Of a DNA stretch of 64,000 bases, positions 28,172 through 37,993 are shown in pieces. The translations under genes and the position numbers were made by a program. Below the pieces are notes generated by a model that saw only the letters and a program-made list of their open reading frames with translations, made no database searches and had not been told where the DNA came from. The stretch's first letter is position 1. Every line of letters begins with the position of its first letter. The DNA comes from Sphingomonas sp. 28-63-12 (lineage in GTDB: Bacteria; Pseudomonadota; Alphaproteobacteria; Sphingomonadales; Sphingomonadaceae): positions 1 to 64,000 of the forward strand of contig NCGD01000011.1 of assembly GCA_002281535.1 (NCBI GenBank), written 5' to 3'.

Positions 28172-29110
28172 ATGACGCCAAAACCCCTCAGCATCATCTT
28201 CATGGGCACGCCAGCCTTTTCGGTGCCGATTCTGCAGGCGCTGATTGATGCCGGCCATGATGTCGTGGCCAGCTACAGCCAGCCGCCGCGTCCCGCCGGG
28301 CGTGGCAAGGGCCTGCTCCCCTCTCCTGTTCAGGCACGGGCAGAAATGCTGGGGGTGCCTGTCATGACGCCACTTGGCCTGCGGACGACAGAGGCGCAGG
28401 CCGCATTCGCCGCCTTCGGCGCGGATATCGCGGTTGTCGCGGCTTATGGGCTGATCCTGCCACAGCCGGTGCTCGATGCGCCGCGGCTGGGCTGCCTCAA
28501 TGTCCATGCCTCATTGCTGCCCCGCTGGCGCGGTGCGGCGCCGATCCAGCGCGCGATCCTGGCGGGCGATGGCGATACCGGCGTGTGCATCATGCAGATG
28601 GAGGCGGGTCTCGATACCGGACCGGTGCTTCTTCACGAGTCGACCCCGGTCAACGGCAAGACCGCGGGCGCGCTGACCGACGAACTGAGCGCGATGGGCG
28701 CCCGGTTGATGACGGCGGTGCTTGCCGATCTTGACGCCTTCCCGCCCCGCGCTCAGGCCGGTGACGGCATGACCTATGCGGCCAAGGTCGAAAAGGCCGA
28801 AGCCCGGATCGACTGGACCCAAGGCGCGATCGAGATCGAGCGGCAGATCCGTGCCTTCAATCCCGTGCCCGGCGCGTGGTTCGAAGTGGCTGGCGAACGC
28901 GTGAAACTGCTGGAGGCAGAGCGCATAGCCAACCAAAACCGGTCCCAAACCGAGCCCCATGGACCAGGCACGGTCATCGATGACGCACTGACCATCGCCT
29001 GTGGCACCGGCGCGATCCGCCCGATCCTGCTCCAGCGCGCCGGACGCGGTGCCATGACGTCAGCCGAGTTGCTGCGCGGCTTTCCGATTCCTGCGGGCAC
29101 CCGGCTTTGA
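28172..29110 (+). CDS. fmt: methionyl-tRNA formyltransferase
   Basis: Fmt formylates initiator Met-tRNA. The 312-residue product has [14 protein letters not shown], the formyltetrahydrofolate-binding [17 protein letters not shown] with the catalytic Asn and His, and a C-terminal OB-like domain. It overlaps truA by 4 bp (TTGA). Grouping with def nearby is common in bacteria. Confidence 0.95.
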   Translation: MTPKPLSIIFMGTPAFSVPILQALIDAGHDVVASYSQPPRPAGRGKGLLPSPVQARAEMLGVPVMTPLGLRTTEAQAAFAAFGADIAVVAAYGLILPQPVLDAPRLGCLNVHASLLPRWRGAAPIQRAILAGDGDTGVCIMQMEAGLDTGPVLLHESTPVNGKTAGALTDELSAMGARLMTAVLADLDAFPPRAQAGDGMTYAAKVEKAEARIDWTQGAIEIERQIRAFNPVPGAWFEVAGERVKLLEAERIANQNRSQTEPHGPGTVIDDALTIACGTGAIRPILLQRAGRGAMTSAELLRGFPIPAGTRL

Positions 29111-29868
29111 CGCGCTATGCGCTCACGATCGAATATGACGGCCGGCCGTTCATGGGTTGGCAGCGGCAACCGCATGGCCCCAGCGTGCAGCAGGCGATCG
29201 AGGACGCTGCCGCACGGATTGTCCAGGAACAGCCGATCCTCTTCGCCGCGGGCCGTACCGATGCCGGGGTCCATGCCCGCGCCATGCGGGCGCATGTCGA
29301 TATCGCACGTCCAATCACCCCGTTCCGGTTGATGGAGGGGCTGAATGCGCTGCTCCGCCCCGCGCCGGTCGCCATATTGGCGTGTGAGATCGTGCCCGAC
29401 GACTGGCATGCCCGCTTTTCCTGCCGCGCCCGCCATTATGAATATCGCATCGTCAATCGCCGCGCGCCGCTGACGGTGGAACGCGGACTCGCCTGGCGAG
29501 TCCCGAGCGCATTGAATGCTGAGGCGATGCATGAAGGGGCAGCCCGGCTGATCGGCCGGCATGACTTCACCACTTTCCGATCGGCGCATTGCCAGGCCGA
29601 CAGCCCGCTGCGCACGCTTGACCGGCTCGATGTGGTTCAATCCGGTGACGTCATCAGCGTCTTCGCCTCGGCCCGGTCGTTCCTGCATCATCAGGTCCGC
29701 TCGATGGTCGGTTGTCTGGCGCTGGTCGGCGAGGGGAAATGGACCCCGGATGACATGACGGCCGCGCTGGAAGCGCATGATCGCGCCGCACTCGGCTTCA
29801 ACGCGCCGCCCGATGGCCTGTTCTTCCTGCGCGCCGACTATCCTGACGGGCACGCCGCTATCGGCTGA
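29107..29868 (+). CDS. truA: tRNA pseudouridine(38-40) synthase
   Basis: TruA isomerises uridines 38-40 in the anticodon arm. The 253-residue protein starts at TTG and has [12 protein letters not shown], the catalytic [11 protein letters not shown] Asp, [13 protein letters not shown] and a C-terminal [11 protein letters not shown]. It is coupled to fmt by a TTGA overlap. Its end overlaps the convergent methyltransferase gene by 11 bp. Confidence 0.94.
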   Translation: MTRYALTIEYDGRPFMGWQRQPHGPSVQQAIEDAAARIVQEQPILFAAGRTDAGVHARAMRAHVDIARPITPFRLMEGLNALLRPAPVAILACEIVPDDWHARFSCRARHYEYRIVNRRAPLTVERGLAWRVPSALNAEAMHEGAARLIGRHDFTTFRSAHCQADSPLRTLDRLDVVQSGDVISVFASARSFLHHQVRSMVGCLALVGEGKWTPDDMTAALEAHDRAALGFNAPPDGLFFLRADYPDGHAAIG

Positions 29869-31054
29869 ATTTCGCCGCCAGCTCGATATGCGTAGACCAC
29901 CGAAACTGGCCCACCGGCTGGATCCAGTCGAGCTGGTAACCGCCCTCACAAATCGTCTTGGCATCGCGCGCAAACGTACTGGGATTACAGGAAACATAAG
30001 CCAGCACGGGTGATTTACTCGTGGCCAGCCCATCGGCCTGTTCCTTGGCTCCAGCGCGGGGAGGATCGATCACGATCGCCTCGAACCGATCGAGCTCGGC
30101 GGGCGTCAGTGGCCGGCGATAGAGATCGCGGTGATCGGCAAATACCGGAAGCTGCGCGCGCGCACCGGCCGCTTTCAGCGCGAACAGTGAATCGCGCCCG
30201 GCTTCGGCAGCATAGATTTTGGCCGCAGGCGTCAGCGCAAAGGTGAAGGTGCCCAGGCCGGCGAACAGATCGGCCACGGTCGCCGCCGGGCCGACCGCCT
30301 CGCGCACCGCCGCGACCAGCGCGGCTTCGCCCTCGGGCGTCGCCTGCAGGAAAGCGGCCGTCGGGAACGGCACCGGCACCCCGCCAAGCGTGATCGTCGC
30401 GCCCACCGGTTCCCAGCGCGTTTCAGGGCCAAGCCCATGATCGATCGCGACCCGGGCAATGCCCTGCGCGCTGCCAAAAGCGGAAATCGCCTCAGCCGCG
30501 TCAAGCCCTTCGGCGGCAACACCGGTGATCAGCATATCAACGCCCTGATCAACCATTGTCAGCTGGATTTCGACGCGGCGCTTGGCCGTCATCAGTCTGG
30601 CCAGCAAGGCGCGCAGTGGCTTGAGCAGCGCAAACAGCACGGGATCGAGGATCCAGCAGGCTTTCAGGTCGATCAGATCATGGCTGCCGGCCTGGCTGAA
30701 GCCCAAAATTACCTGCCCGCCCTTGCGCTCCGCATGGAAGCTGGCGCGGCGGCGGCTCTGCGGCGATGACAGCAAGGGTGGGCGAATCGTCGTCACAAGG
30801 CCCTGCGATGCCAGCGCGCCTTCGATCCGGTCGACGATGAACTGGGTGTAGCTCTCGTCGTCGAGATGCTGGAGCTGGCACCCGCCGCAACGGGGAAAAT
30901 GCTGGCATGGCGGCGCCTGATGGTGCGGGCCGGGCACCACCTGGCCGTCTGCACCCAGCCAGTCCCCGGGGGCGGCCAGCGCTGCGTGGCGGCCATCGGC
31001 GGTTACCCCTTCGCCCCGGCCGGCGACGCGCACGATCAAATCTTGGTCTGTCAT
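29858..31054 (-). CDS. 23S rRNA (uracil-C5)-methyltransferase family protein (RumA/RlmD-like)
   Basis: From the ATG at 31054 the product has 398 residues. An iron-sulfur cluster site is visible as [14 protein letters not shown] plus a fourth Cys in LKACWIL. The SAM domain includes [15 protein letters not shown], the DPPRAG motif and the catalytic [10 protein letters not shown]. This is the class that methylates uracil C5 in 23S rRNA or tRNA; the exact position is not deducible. The N-terminal TRAM domain appears short. It overlaps nnr by 4 bp and is last in its operon. Confidence 0.9.
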   Translation of the reverse strand: MTDQDLIVRVAGRGEGVTADGRHAALAAPGDWLGADGQVVPGPHHQAPPCQHFPRCGGCQLQHLDDESYTQFIVDRIEGALASQGLVTTIRPPLLSSPQSRRRASFHAERKGGQVILGFSQAGSHDLIDLKACWILDPVLFALLKPLRALLARLMTAKRRVEIQLTMVDQGVDMLITGVAAEGLDAAEAISAFGSAQGIARVAIDHGLGPETRWEPVGATITLGGVPVPFPTAAFLQATPEGEAALVAAVREAVGPAATVADLFAGLGTFTFALTPAAKIYAAEAGRDSLFALKAAGARAQLPVFADHRDLYRRPLTPAELDRFEAIVIDPPRAGAKEQADGLATSKSPVLAYVSCNPSTFARDAKTICEGGYQLDWIQPVGQFRWSTHIELAAKFSR

Positions 31055-32427
31055 CCCCCTCCCCTGACGGCGCTGAGCGCGAAAGCAAGGTCGTCGGCGA
31101 TAAAAGCACCCGGGCATCGGCGCGCAGCGGCGGCATGAAGCCAGACTCCCGCCGCTGCGGCCGCGAATGCCGGCAGCCCCGAAGCGAGCATCGCGGCGAT
31201 CGCACCGGCGAGGACATCGCCGGTGCCGGCCGTCGAAAGCCAGCTGTTCGCCTGCTCGGCGACGACCACCCGGCCACCGGGATCGGCGATCACGGTATCG
31301 GCGCCCTTGAACACCACAACCGCTTGGCTCCGGCGCGCGGCTGCGCGGGCGCGATCGATCTTGCTGCCAGCGCCGGGGCCGAACAAGGCGGCGAATTCCC
31401 CGGCATGCGGGGTTAGTACGGTAGGTGCGGCACGCGCCGCGAGCTGGTCGATCGATGCGAGATGAAGGGCATCGCCATCGACGAGCAGCGTGTGGTCCGT
31501 CGCCAGCGCCATCGCCAGCCGGGCGTTCGCGATCTCGTCGCGGCCCAGCCCAGGGCCAATGACGAGCGCGCCGATCCGCGCGTCCGCCAGTGACGCTGCG
31601 TCGAACGGCCGGTGGACCAGCGCGAGCGGCCCGCCGCCGTTACCGCCCAATACCGCCACATAGCCCGCCCCACTGCGCAACGCCGCAATCGATGCCAGCA
31701 GCCCAGCACCCGGCATCGCGCCACTGACGACGGCGACCATGCCGCGTGCATATTTGTGCGCGTCTGCCGGGGGCGCTCCCAGCATCGGGCGCATCAGCAC
31801 CCGTGTTTCCCCGGGCAGTTCAAGCCCCAGATCAACCACCTCCAGGGCCCCACAACACGCCGCCGCCGGCTGCAACATATGGCTGGCCTTGAGCGCCCCC
31901 AGGGCGAACGTGTGATCAAAGACTGGCACAGGCCCCAGCAGCGCGCCGTCATCAGTGGCGACGCCGCTCGGCAAATCAACCGCCACCGCACTCTCGGCCG
32001 CCGCAACAAGCCGGGCCAGGGTTCCGGCAAGCACTGGTTCAAGCGGCCGGGCGAGCCCGGTGCCGAACAGGCAATCGATCAGCACCGGCGCGGGGGCGGC
32101 AGCTGCGACATCCTCGACCGGGCCACGCCAGGCGTCGCGCGCGCGAACCGCCGCATCGGTGCGTGGCGGACCGCTCGCGGCGATTCGCACGGCCACGCCG
32201 GCCTGCGCCAGCCGGCGCGCCGCCACATAGCCGTCACCCCCATTGTTGCCCGGCCCGCACAGGATCAGTACCCGCCGGTCACCGGCAAGGCGTGCCACCG
32301 CCGCGGCGATGCCTGCTCCTGCTTCAGCCATCAACGCATCGATACTGCGCCCGCCCGCAATCGCCCGATCCTCGGCCGCGCGCATCTCGGTGGCGGTGAC
32401 GATTGGCTGGCCGGCGATCGCGCTCAC
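31051..32427 (-). CDS. nnr: bifunctional NAD(P)H-hydrate epimerase / dehydratase
   Basis: Nnr repairs hydrated NAD(P)H. The 458-residue protein has the YjeF N-terminal epimerase (about 1-205, with GPGNNGGDGYVAAR) and the C-terminal ADP-dependent dehydratase with VIGPGLGRDE, VLTPHAGEFAALFG and STAGTGDVLAGAIAAML. The start overlaps the upstream lipoprotein stop by 4 bp. This two-domain fusion is usual in bacteria. Confidence 0.95.
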   Translation of the reverse strand: MSAIAGQPIVTATEMRAAEDRAIAGGRSIDALMAEAGAGIAAAVARLAGDRRVLILCGPGNNGGDGYVAARRLAQAGVAVRIAASGPPRTDAAVRARDAWRGPVEDVAAAAPAPVLIDCLFGTGLARPLEPVLAGTLARLVAAAESAVAVDLPSGVATDDGALLGPVPVFDHTFALGALKASHMLQPAAACCGALEVVDLGLELPGETRVLMRPMLGAPPADAHKYARGMVAVVSGAMPGAGLLASIAALRSGAGYVAVLGGNGGGPLALVHRPFDAASLADARIGALVIGPGLGRDEIANARLAMALATDHTLLVDGDALHLASIDQLAARAAPTVLTPHAGEFAALFGPGAGSKIDRARAAARRSQAVVVFKGADTVIADPGGRVVVAEQANSWLSTAGTGDVLAGAIAAMLASGLPAFAAAAAGVWLHAAAARRCPGAFIADDLAFALSAVRGGG

Positions 32428-32831
32428 GGCCGGGGCGGGCTGGTGCTGCGCACCGTCGCCGGCAGACGATAGCGATCACCGCCCAAGGCGACCTCGATTT
32501 CGGCACTGCCCCGAACGGATACATGCGCGCGCTCGGCACCGTCGGCGGCGATCACGCCCCGCCCATCGGTCGTCACGCGCAAGCGATGAAAACCACCATC
32601 GGGGTGGCGAATGGTCAGCAACAGGCCCTGATTGTCGACCTGCCGCTCAAGCGTACAGAGCGGGGCAAATTGCGCCGCCCCCCGCCGCGCGCAATCAATC
32701 CGCATTGCGCCCTGGTCGGCAATCGCCGCCGGCGCCCGCGCGCGAACCTGGGTTGGCGCCGCGATCGGCGTTGTCCCGTCGCATGCGGCCAGCGCCGGCA
32801 GGAACAGCAAGAAGGGGCGAAAGCGCATCAT
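32424..32831 (-). CDS. small lipoprotein of unknown function
   Basis: The product (135 residues from 32831, or one fewer from the second ATG at 32828) starts MMRFRPFLLFLPALAACDG, a lipoprotein signal with an LAAC lipobox. The mature part has a Cys pair (RIDCARRG, PLCTLERQ) and beta-rich segments (GLLLTIRHPDGGFHRLRV). A GGGAG site abuts the first ATG, which favours the second. Asp after the lipid Cys could retain it at the inner membrane, by the E. coli rule. It is coupled to nnr by ATGA. No named domain is recognised. Confidence 0.75.
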   Translation of the reverse strand: MMRFRPFLLFLPALAACDGTTPIAAPTQVRARAPAAIADQGAMRIDCARRGAAQFAPLCTLERQVDNQGLLLTIRHPDGGFHRLRVTTDGRGVIAADGAERAHVSVRGSAEIEVALGGDRYRLPATVRSTSPPRP

Positions 32832-32841
32832 CTCCCGATGC

Positions 32842-33552
32842 CTAGGCCGCGCCATCCTGTTGGGCAATCGCGGATAGAATCGGCGCGATCATCCCAGCCC
32901 AATGGCGTACGCCATCAGGATGATCGATCAGGTCATTGCGGATCTCGATCGCAAAGCTCGCAATGCCGTTGGCCTCGCCATGGCGATTGAGCGTCATGTT
33001 GAGGTCACGCCCGGAATAGGGCCGGTTATCGCCGGTGACCACGCCGGCGCGCTCGAACGCGGCAATCGCCCGGACGGCGGCCCGCGTATCGCGATTATAC
33101 AGGATGCCGATTTCCCAGGGGCGTGACCTGCGGTCGGTTTCTAATGCCGGCGTAAAACTGTGGATCGACGCCAGCAGACTTGGCCGGCAGCTGGCGATCA
33201 ACCCGGCCAGCGCGCGGTGATAGGGCGCGTGATAGGCCGCAATACGTGCCCGGCGGTCTGCCCCGATATTCCCGGGAATCGGATGCCCGTCGCTGATCGG
33301 CGGGATCAGCCCGGGGTGGTCGGGCGGCCGGTGGAAATCGATCACCAACCGCGACACGGTCGCCAGGATCGCCGGCGCGCCCAACATCGTCGCCAGCGCG
33401 CGGGTGACATCGGCCGCGCCAATATCGATCGCAATATGCTTGTCGAGCAGCGCGGCGGCGACCCCCAGGTCGATGCCCGGTGGCACGATCTTCGACGCAT
33501 GATCGCAGATCAGCAAAATCGGGCCGCTACCGGGGATGATTTCTGGCGCCAT
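32842..33552 (-). CDS. N-formylglutamate amidohydrolase family protein
   Basis: The 236-residue protein matches the N-formylglutamate amidohydrolase family: LLICDHASKIVPPGI near the start (His-binding loop), LVIDFHRPPDHPGLIPPISDG, HAPYHRALAGLI, and IEIRNDLID near the C-terminus. Characterised relatives hydrolyse N-formylglutamate from histidine breakdown or other N-acyl amino acids. No hut genes are nearby; it is first in an operon with a lipoprotein and nnr. The substrate is open. Confidence 0.85.
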   Translation of the reverse strand: MAPEIIPGSGPILLICDHASKIVPPGIDLGVAAALLDKHIAIDIGAADVTRALATMLGAPAILATVSRLVIDFHRPPDHPGLIPPISDGHPIPGNIGADRRARIAAYHAPYHRALAGLIASCRPSLLASIHSFTPALETDRRSRPWEIGILYNRDTRAAVRAIAAFERAGVVTGDNRPYSGRDLNMTLNRHGEANGIASFAIEIRNDLIDHPDGVRHWAGMIAPILSAIAQQDGAA

Positions 33553-33582
33553 TGCGGTGCAATCAGCCCGGCAATGGGCTGG

Positions 33583-33613
33583 CGAGGGGCAGCGATGCGA
33601 TCGCCACCCCTCG
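33583..33613. terminator. possible hairpin terminator after ispE
   Basis: CGAGGGG (33583-33589) pairs with CCCCTCG (33607-33613) around a 17-base loop, within the 222 bp gap between the ispE stop and the next leftward gene. There is no T-run, so it may be a weak or Rho-assisted end, or chance. Confidence 0.25.
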
Positions 33614-33774
33614 ACCCTGACGATGCCCGCCGAAACGGGGACCCTCCACGGACGCGACGCTCAGGGCGACGGACCCGCTCGAACGATTACGCAGCAAGAG
33701 TTGGGCCAAGCCCTGATTCGCGCCGATCCTATCGGCAGCCGGCGCCGCGCGTCCCGCGATGGGGCGGAAAACTG

Positions 33775-34605
33775 TCACGCCAGTGCCGATTCGAGACACC
33801 ACCAGCCGGGTTCTGCCTGCCTGATCGCCTTCGCCGCCGCCGTCCGGGCGGCAACGGACTCGAACAGCGCAAAGCAGGTCGCCCCCGATCCTGACATCCG
33901 CGCCAACATTACCCCGGGCTGTGCCTGCAGCATCGCCACCACCGTCCCGATGACGGGCGCGAGCAAGCGCGCCGGCGGTTCCAGGTCGTTGCGGCCATTG
34001 ATCGCCCGGGCCAGCAAATCGCCGGCACCAATGCCGCCCCGGTCAATGCCGTCCCAGGCACGAAACACCGGTCCGGTCGATACCGCGACGCCGGGATTGA
34101 CCAGCAATACCGGTGTATCGATCAGCCCGGCGACAGGATCGAGCTGCTCACCCTTGCCGGTGCCCACCGCGCTGCGCCCCAACAGGCAGGCTGGCACATC
34201 GGCGCCGAGCGCCTCGGCAATGACGAACAGGCCAGCATCGTCGGTCGCCACCCCGGCCAGCCGCGCCAACGCCCGCAATGTCGCCGCCGCATCTGCCGAT
34301 CCGCCACCAATCCCCGATGCCACCGGCAAATGCTTGTCGAGGGTGATAGCGAGTGGCCCGGGATCGCCAAATCGATCGGCAAACTGCGCCGCCGCGCGCA
34401 ACACCAGATTGTCGCCTTCGCCGGCCAACGCAGCGGCAAACGGCCCGGTCACCGCGAAATGCGGCGCGCTAGTGCGGCAGATGCTGATCCGGTCGCCGTC
34501 GCGGAGAAAGGCGAACAGGGTCTCCAGCTCATGATAGCTATCCGCCCGTTTGCGGCGAACGTGCAGGGCCAGATTAATCTTGGCGGGGGCGAGTTCAACA
34601 ATCAT
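33775..34605 (-). CDS. ispE: 4-diphosphocytidyl-2-C-methyl-D-erythritol kinase
   Basis: IspE phosphorylates CDP-methylerythritol in the non-mevalonate isoprenoid pathway. From the ATG at 34605 the 276-residue GHMP kinase starts MIVELAPAKINLALHV, has the ATP loop PVASGIGGGSADAAATL, and the C-terminal MSGSGATCFALF. The frame is open upstream, overlapping the TPR gene, but this start is the family norm. It lies 8 bp after the TPR protein stop. Confidence 0.94.
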   Translation of the reverse strand: MIVELAPAKINLALHVRRKRADSYHELETLFAFLRDGDRISICRTSAPHFAVTGPFAAALAGEGDNLVLRAAAQFADRFGDPGPLAITLDKHLPVASGIGGGSADAAATLRALARLAGVATDDAGLFVIAEALGADVPACLLGRSAVGTGKGEQLDPVAGLIDTPVLLVNPGVAVSTGPVFRAWDGIDRGGIGAGDLLARAINGRNDLEPPARLLAPVIGTVVAMLQAQPGVMLARMSGSGATCFALFESVAARTAAAKAIRQAEPGWWCLESALA

Positions 34606-34613
34606 GGCAGGTC

Positions 34614-36188
34614 TCAGCGGGTAGCGGGGCCGTTGGCGATCTTGGCGGCGATTCGATCGGCATCGCCCCCTTCGGCCAGCAGCGCGGCGGCCTGCCATGC
34701 ATAACGGGCTTCATAACGCCGCCCGGCTTGCCAATAAGCATCACCAAGATGATCGCCGATCGTACTGTTGGCCGGCTCGCCCTTGGCCGCAGCCTCGAGC
34801 AGGGGCAACGCGCGGGTCGATTCGCCCTGCAGGAAATAGGCCCAGGCAAGCGAATCGAGGATCGAGAAATCCTGCGGGCGCAGCATGCTGGCATGTTCAA
34901 GCAACTGCCGCGCCACGCGCTTGTCACCGCCATGCTCGAGCAGCCCATAGCCCAGATAATTCAGCGCAACCGGTTCGTCCGGTGCCAATGACACCGCCTG
35001 TTCAAGCGCCGCCTTGGCCTTTGGCCAGTGGCCGGCCCGGTCCAGCGCGCTGCCGAGTTGCAGGTACAAGACCCAGTCGGCACCCGCCTGATCCCGATCC
35101 AGCGCCCGCTGATAAGCGCTGGCTGCGGCTTCCACCTGGCTGTCCTGGAGCAGCAGATCGGCATGACGGCGGATATCGCCGACGGTCGAGTCCGGTCGGT
35201 CCGCCAGCGCCGCGGCCGATGCCAGCGCCGCTGCCGTGTTTCCAGCCTTGTCCAGCAAGGCAATTCGCAGCGCCTGGGCGCCCGGATAATAGGGGCTGGT
35301 GGGGGCGATGTCGACCAGGCTCACCAGCGCATGTTGCGGATTATCCTCGCGCGCCAGTGCTGCCACCAGCAACAGCCGGGCGCGATCATTGGCGGGATCG
35401 ACCCGCAAGGCCGCCCGCGCCATCACGATCAGCAGCCGCGATGCCTGCCCGTCGTTCAAATCGCTCGCCAGCCGCGTAAGGACGAACGCCACACCAAGCG
35501 CAGTGCTCGCCGCGCGCCCCTGCCCCAGATTGTCGCGGACGGCGGCCATCGTCGGATCGTTGTTCGGCAGCAAGGCGCGCGCCGCTTCCTGCTGGCCGGC
35601 ATGGGCCAGCAATTGGGCAGCGGTGATCCGCAGATCGACGCTGCTGCGGTCCCCACCCGACAGCACTTGGACCAACGCGGCGCCATCCGCCGGCTTTCCC
35701 GTCGCGATCAGCAGCAATGCGCGGGTTTCCTGCGCATATCGCCGGGCAATGGCGTTGCCGCCGGCCATATCGAGCGCTGCCTTGGCTGTCTTGGGATCGT
35801 CAAGTGCCGCCCATGCCTGAAAGGACGGTGCCAGAAACCCCAGCGCCCCTGCCTTGACCCGATTAATTGCCAGCTGGGTGGCGGCGGGATCGTTGGCCCG
35901 TACCGCCTCTGCCAGCGCCAGCAGCGACGCATCGGCCGGGGCCAGATCGGCCCGCTCCAGCACGCCCCGCGCGTGATTGAGCAGCGCAAAATCGCCGGCT
36001 GCAATCGCGACGCGATAGGCCCGGACCGCAATCACTGCATCATTGGGGGCTGCCCGCAACGCCGCGGCATAGCCGTCCGCTGCGGCCGCCACATTACCAT
36101 CGGCATCGGCGGCACGCGCGCGCAGATAGGCTGACAGGTCGCGTTGACCATTCTCGGCCAGCACCGGGACCGGCGCCGCGATCAGCAC
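34614..36188 (-). CDS. TPR-repeat protein, probably periplasmic
   Basis: The product (524 residues from a GTG at 36188) is built almost wholly of helical repeats. TPR-like units are clear near the C-terminus, for example AKAALEQAVSLAPDEPVALN, YLGYGLLEHGGDKRVARQLL and LDSLAWAYFLQGESTRALPL. The codons upstream of the GTG, back to the ETF-QO stop, read KRLIAKQLVAALVL followed by IAAPVPVLA, which looks like the true signal peptide, but no ATG, GTG or TTG lies in frame there. The start is therefore uncertain. It sits between ETF-QO and ispE as one leftward unit. It is a scaffold by fold; partners are unknown. Confidence 0.75.
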   Translation of the reverse strand: MLIAAPVPVLAENGQRDLSAYLRARAADADGNVAAAADGYAAALRAAPNDAVIAVRAYRVAIAAGDFALLNHARGVLERADLAPADASLLALAEAVRANDPAATQLAINRVKAGALGFLAPSFQAWAALDDPKTAKAALDMAGGNAIARRYAQETRALLLIATGKPADGAALVQVLSGGDRSSVDLRITAAQLLAHAGQQEAARALLPNNDPTMAAVRDNLGQGRAASTALGVAFVLTRLASDLNDGQASRLLIVMARAALRVDPANDRARLLLVAALAREDNPQHALVSLVDIAPTSPYYPGAQALRIALLDKAGNTAAALASAAALADRPDSTVGDIRRHADLLLQDSQVEAAASAYQRALDRDQAGADWVLYLQLGSALDRAGHWPKAKAALEQAVSLAPDEPVALNYLGYGLLEHGGDKRVARQLLEHASMLRPQDFSILDSLAWAYFLQGESTRALPLLEAAAKGEPANSTIGDHLGDAYWQAGRRYEARYAWQAAALLAEGGDADRIAAKIANGPATR

Positions 36189-36222
36189 CAGCGCGGCAAC
36201 AAGCTGTTTGGCGATGAGGCGC

Positions 36223-37878
36223 TTACATGTTGGGATAGGTAGGCCCTCCCCCGCCTTCGGGAACGACCCAGTTGATATTCTGGGTCGGGTCTTTGATGTC
36301 GCAGGTCTTGCAGTGCACGCAATTCTGCGCGTTGATCACGAATTGCGGGTCGCCGGTTTCTTCGCCGATCACTTCATATACGCCCGCCGGGCAATAACGC
36401 TGCGCCGGCTCGTCATACATCGGCAGATTATACGCAATCGGGACCGATGGGTCCTTGAGCTGAAGGTGGATCGGCTGATCCTCCTCATGGTTGGTGTTCG
36501 ACAGGAACACCGAAGACAGGCGGTCGAAGGTCAGGACGCCATCGGGCTTGGGATAGGCGATGACATGGGCCTGATCCTTGCGCAGGATATCCTTGTGATT
36601 GGGGTGGTGGCCCAACGTGAAGGGCATCTTGATCCCCAGGCTTTCCGCCCACATCGTCGCATTGGCCAAAGCGGCGCCCACCAGCATGCCGAATTTTTCG
36701 ACCAGCGGCAGCGCATTGCGGACGATCGACAGCTCCTTTTTCACCCAGCTTTGCTCGAACGCTGCCGGATAGGCCGCCAGTTCATCACTGCTGCGCCCCG
36801 CGCCGATTGCCGCAAAAGCGGCTTCTGCGGCCATCATGCCGGATTTCATCGCCGTGTGGCTGCCCTTGATCCGGGGCACGTTGAGGAAGCCCGCCGCGCA
36901 GCCGATCAGCGCGCCGCCAGGGAACACCAGCTTTGGAATCGCCTGCAAGCCACCGTCGCTGATCGCGCGCGCGCCATAGGAGACACGCTTGCCCCCCTTC
37001 AGGATTGCTGCAATCGAGGGATGGGTCTTCCAGCGCTGCATCTCCTCAAAAGGGGAAAGATGCGGGTTCTTGTAGCTCAACCAGGTTACCAGCCCGAGTG
37101 CGACCTGCCCATTGGCCTGATGGTAGAGAAAGGCACCGCCATTGGCATTATGGTCGAGCGGCCAGCCCTGGGTGTGGAGCACCCGGCCCTGTACGTGATT
37201 TTCGGGCGCAATGTCCCATAATTCCTTGATGCCGATGCCATAGACCTGCGGCTCGCTATCCTTGGCGAGATCGAATTGCCGAATCAGCTGTTTTGACAGA
37301 TGGCCACGCACGCCTTCTGCAAAAAAAGTATATTTAGCATGGAGTTCAAGCCCAGGCTGATAATCCGGCTTGTGCGTGCCGTCGCGGGCAATTCCCATGT
37401 CTCCAGTGGCGACACCCTTCACCGAGCCGTCGTCGTTGAACAGGACTTCGGCAGCGGCAAAGCCGGGAAAAATTTCGACGCCAAGCGCCTCTGCCTGCTC
37501 AGCCAGCCAGCGGCACAGGCTGCCAAGGCTGCCCGTGTAGGTGCCGTGATTGTTCAGGAACGCCGGCAGCAGCCAGTGGGGCACCTCGCGGTGGCCCTTC
37601 TTGGTCAAAATCCAGTGATGATTCTCGGTGACCGGAGTCTCGGCCATCGGGCAACCGGTGGTGCGCCAGTCGGGCAGCAATTCATCAAGCGAGATCGGAT
37701 CGACCACCGCGCCCGACAGGATATGCGCGCCGATCTCGGCACCCTTTTCGAGGATGCAAACCGAAAGCTCGTTGCCCTGTTCGCTGGCCAGCTGTTTCAA
37801 TCGGATCGCCGCCGACAGGCCCGCCGGCCCACCGCCTACAATCACAACATCATACGGCATCGACTCGCGTTCACTCAT
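36223..37878 (-). CDS. etfD: electron-transfer flavoprotein:ubiquinone oxidoreductase
   Basis: ETF-QO passes electrons from ETF, reduced by acyl-CoA dehydrogenases, to ubiquinone at the inner membrane. From the ATG at 37878 (GGAGAC 7 bp upstream) the 551-residue protein has the FAD motif DVVIVGGGPAGLSAA, FFAEGVRGHLSK, and FPGGALIGCAAGFLN. The C-terminal 4Fe-4S domain holds RYCPAGVYEV and NCVHCKTCDIKDP. It complements the acyl-CoA dehydrogenase at 5.7-7.5 kb. ETF itself is not in the window. Confidence 0.95.
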   Translation of the reverse strand: MSERESMPYDVVIVGGGPAGLSAAIRLKQLASEQGNELSVCILEKGAEIGAHILSGAVVDPISLDELLPDWRTTGCPMAETPVTENHHWILTKKGHREVPHWLLPAFLNNHGTYTGSLGSLCRWLAEQAEALGVEIFPGFAAAEVLFNDDGSVKGVATGDMGIARDGTHKPDYQPGLELHAKYTFFAEGVRGHLSKQLIRQFDLAKDSEPQVYGIGIKELWDIAPENHVQGRVLHTQGWPLDHNANGGAFLYHQANGQVALGLVTWLSYKNPHLSPFEEMQRWKTHPSIAAILKGGKRVSYGARAISDGGLQAIPKLVFPGGALIGCAAGFLNVPRIKGSHTAMKSGMMAAEAAFAAIGAGRSSDELAAYPAAFEQSWVKKELSIVRNALPLVEKFGMLVGAALANATMWAESLGIKMPFTLGHHPNHKDILRKDQAHVIAYPKPDGVLTFDRLSSVFLSNTNHEEDQPIHLQLKDPSVPIAYNLPMYDEPAQRYCPAGVYEVIGEETGDPQFVINAQNCVHCKTCDIKDPTQNINWVVPEGGGGPTYPNM

Positions 37879-37993
37879 GATCGTCTCCATCAGGGACATT
37901 ACCGGGGCTGTCGTCGCGTTCCGGCAACGTCCTGTCCATTGACGCGTGCCCGCGAATTGACCGCGCCGTCAACCGCGACTTTAGATAACAGCC

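Noticed and set aside
33563-33802. 79-codon minus-strand frame between ispE and the N-formylglutamate amidohydrolase gene
   Set aside because: It overlaps ispE, crosses a hairpin and has no recognisable domain or ribosome-binding site.
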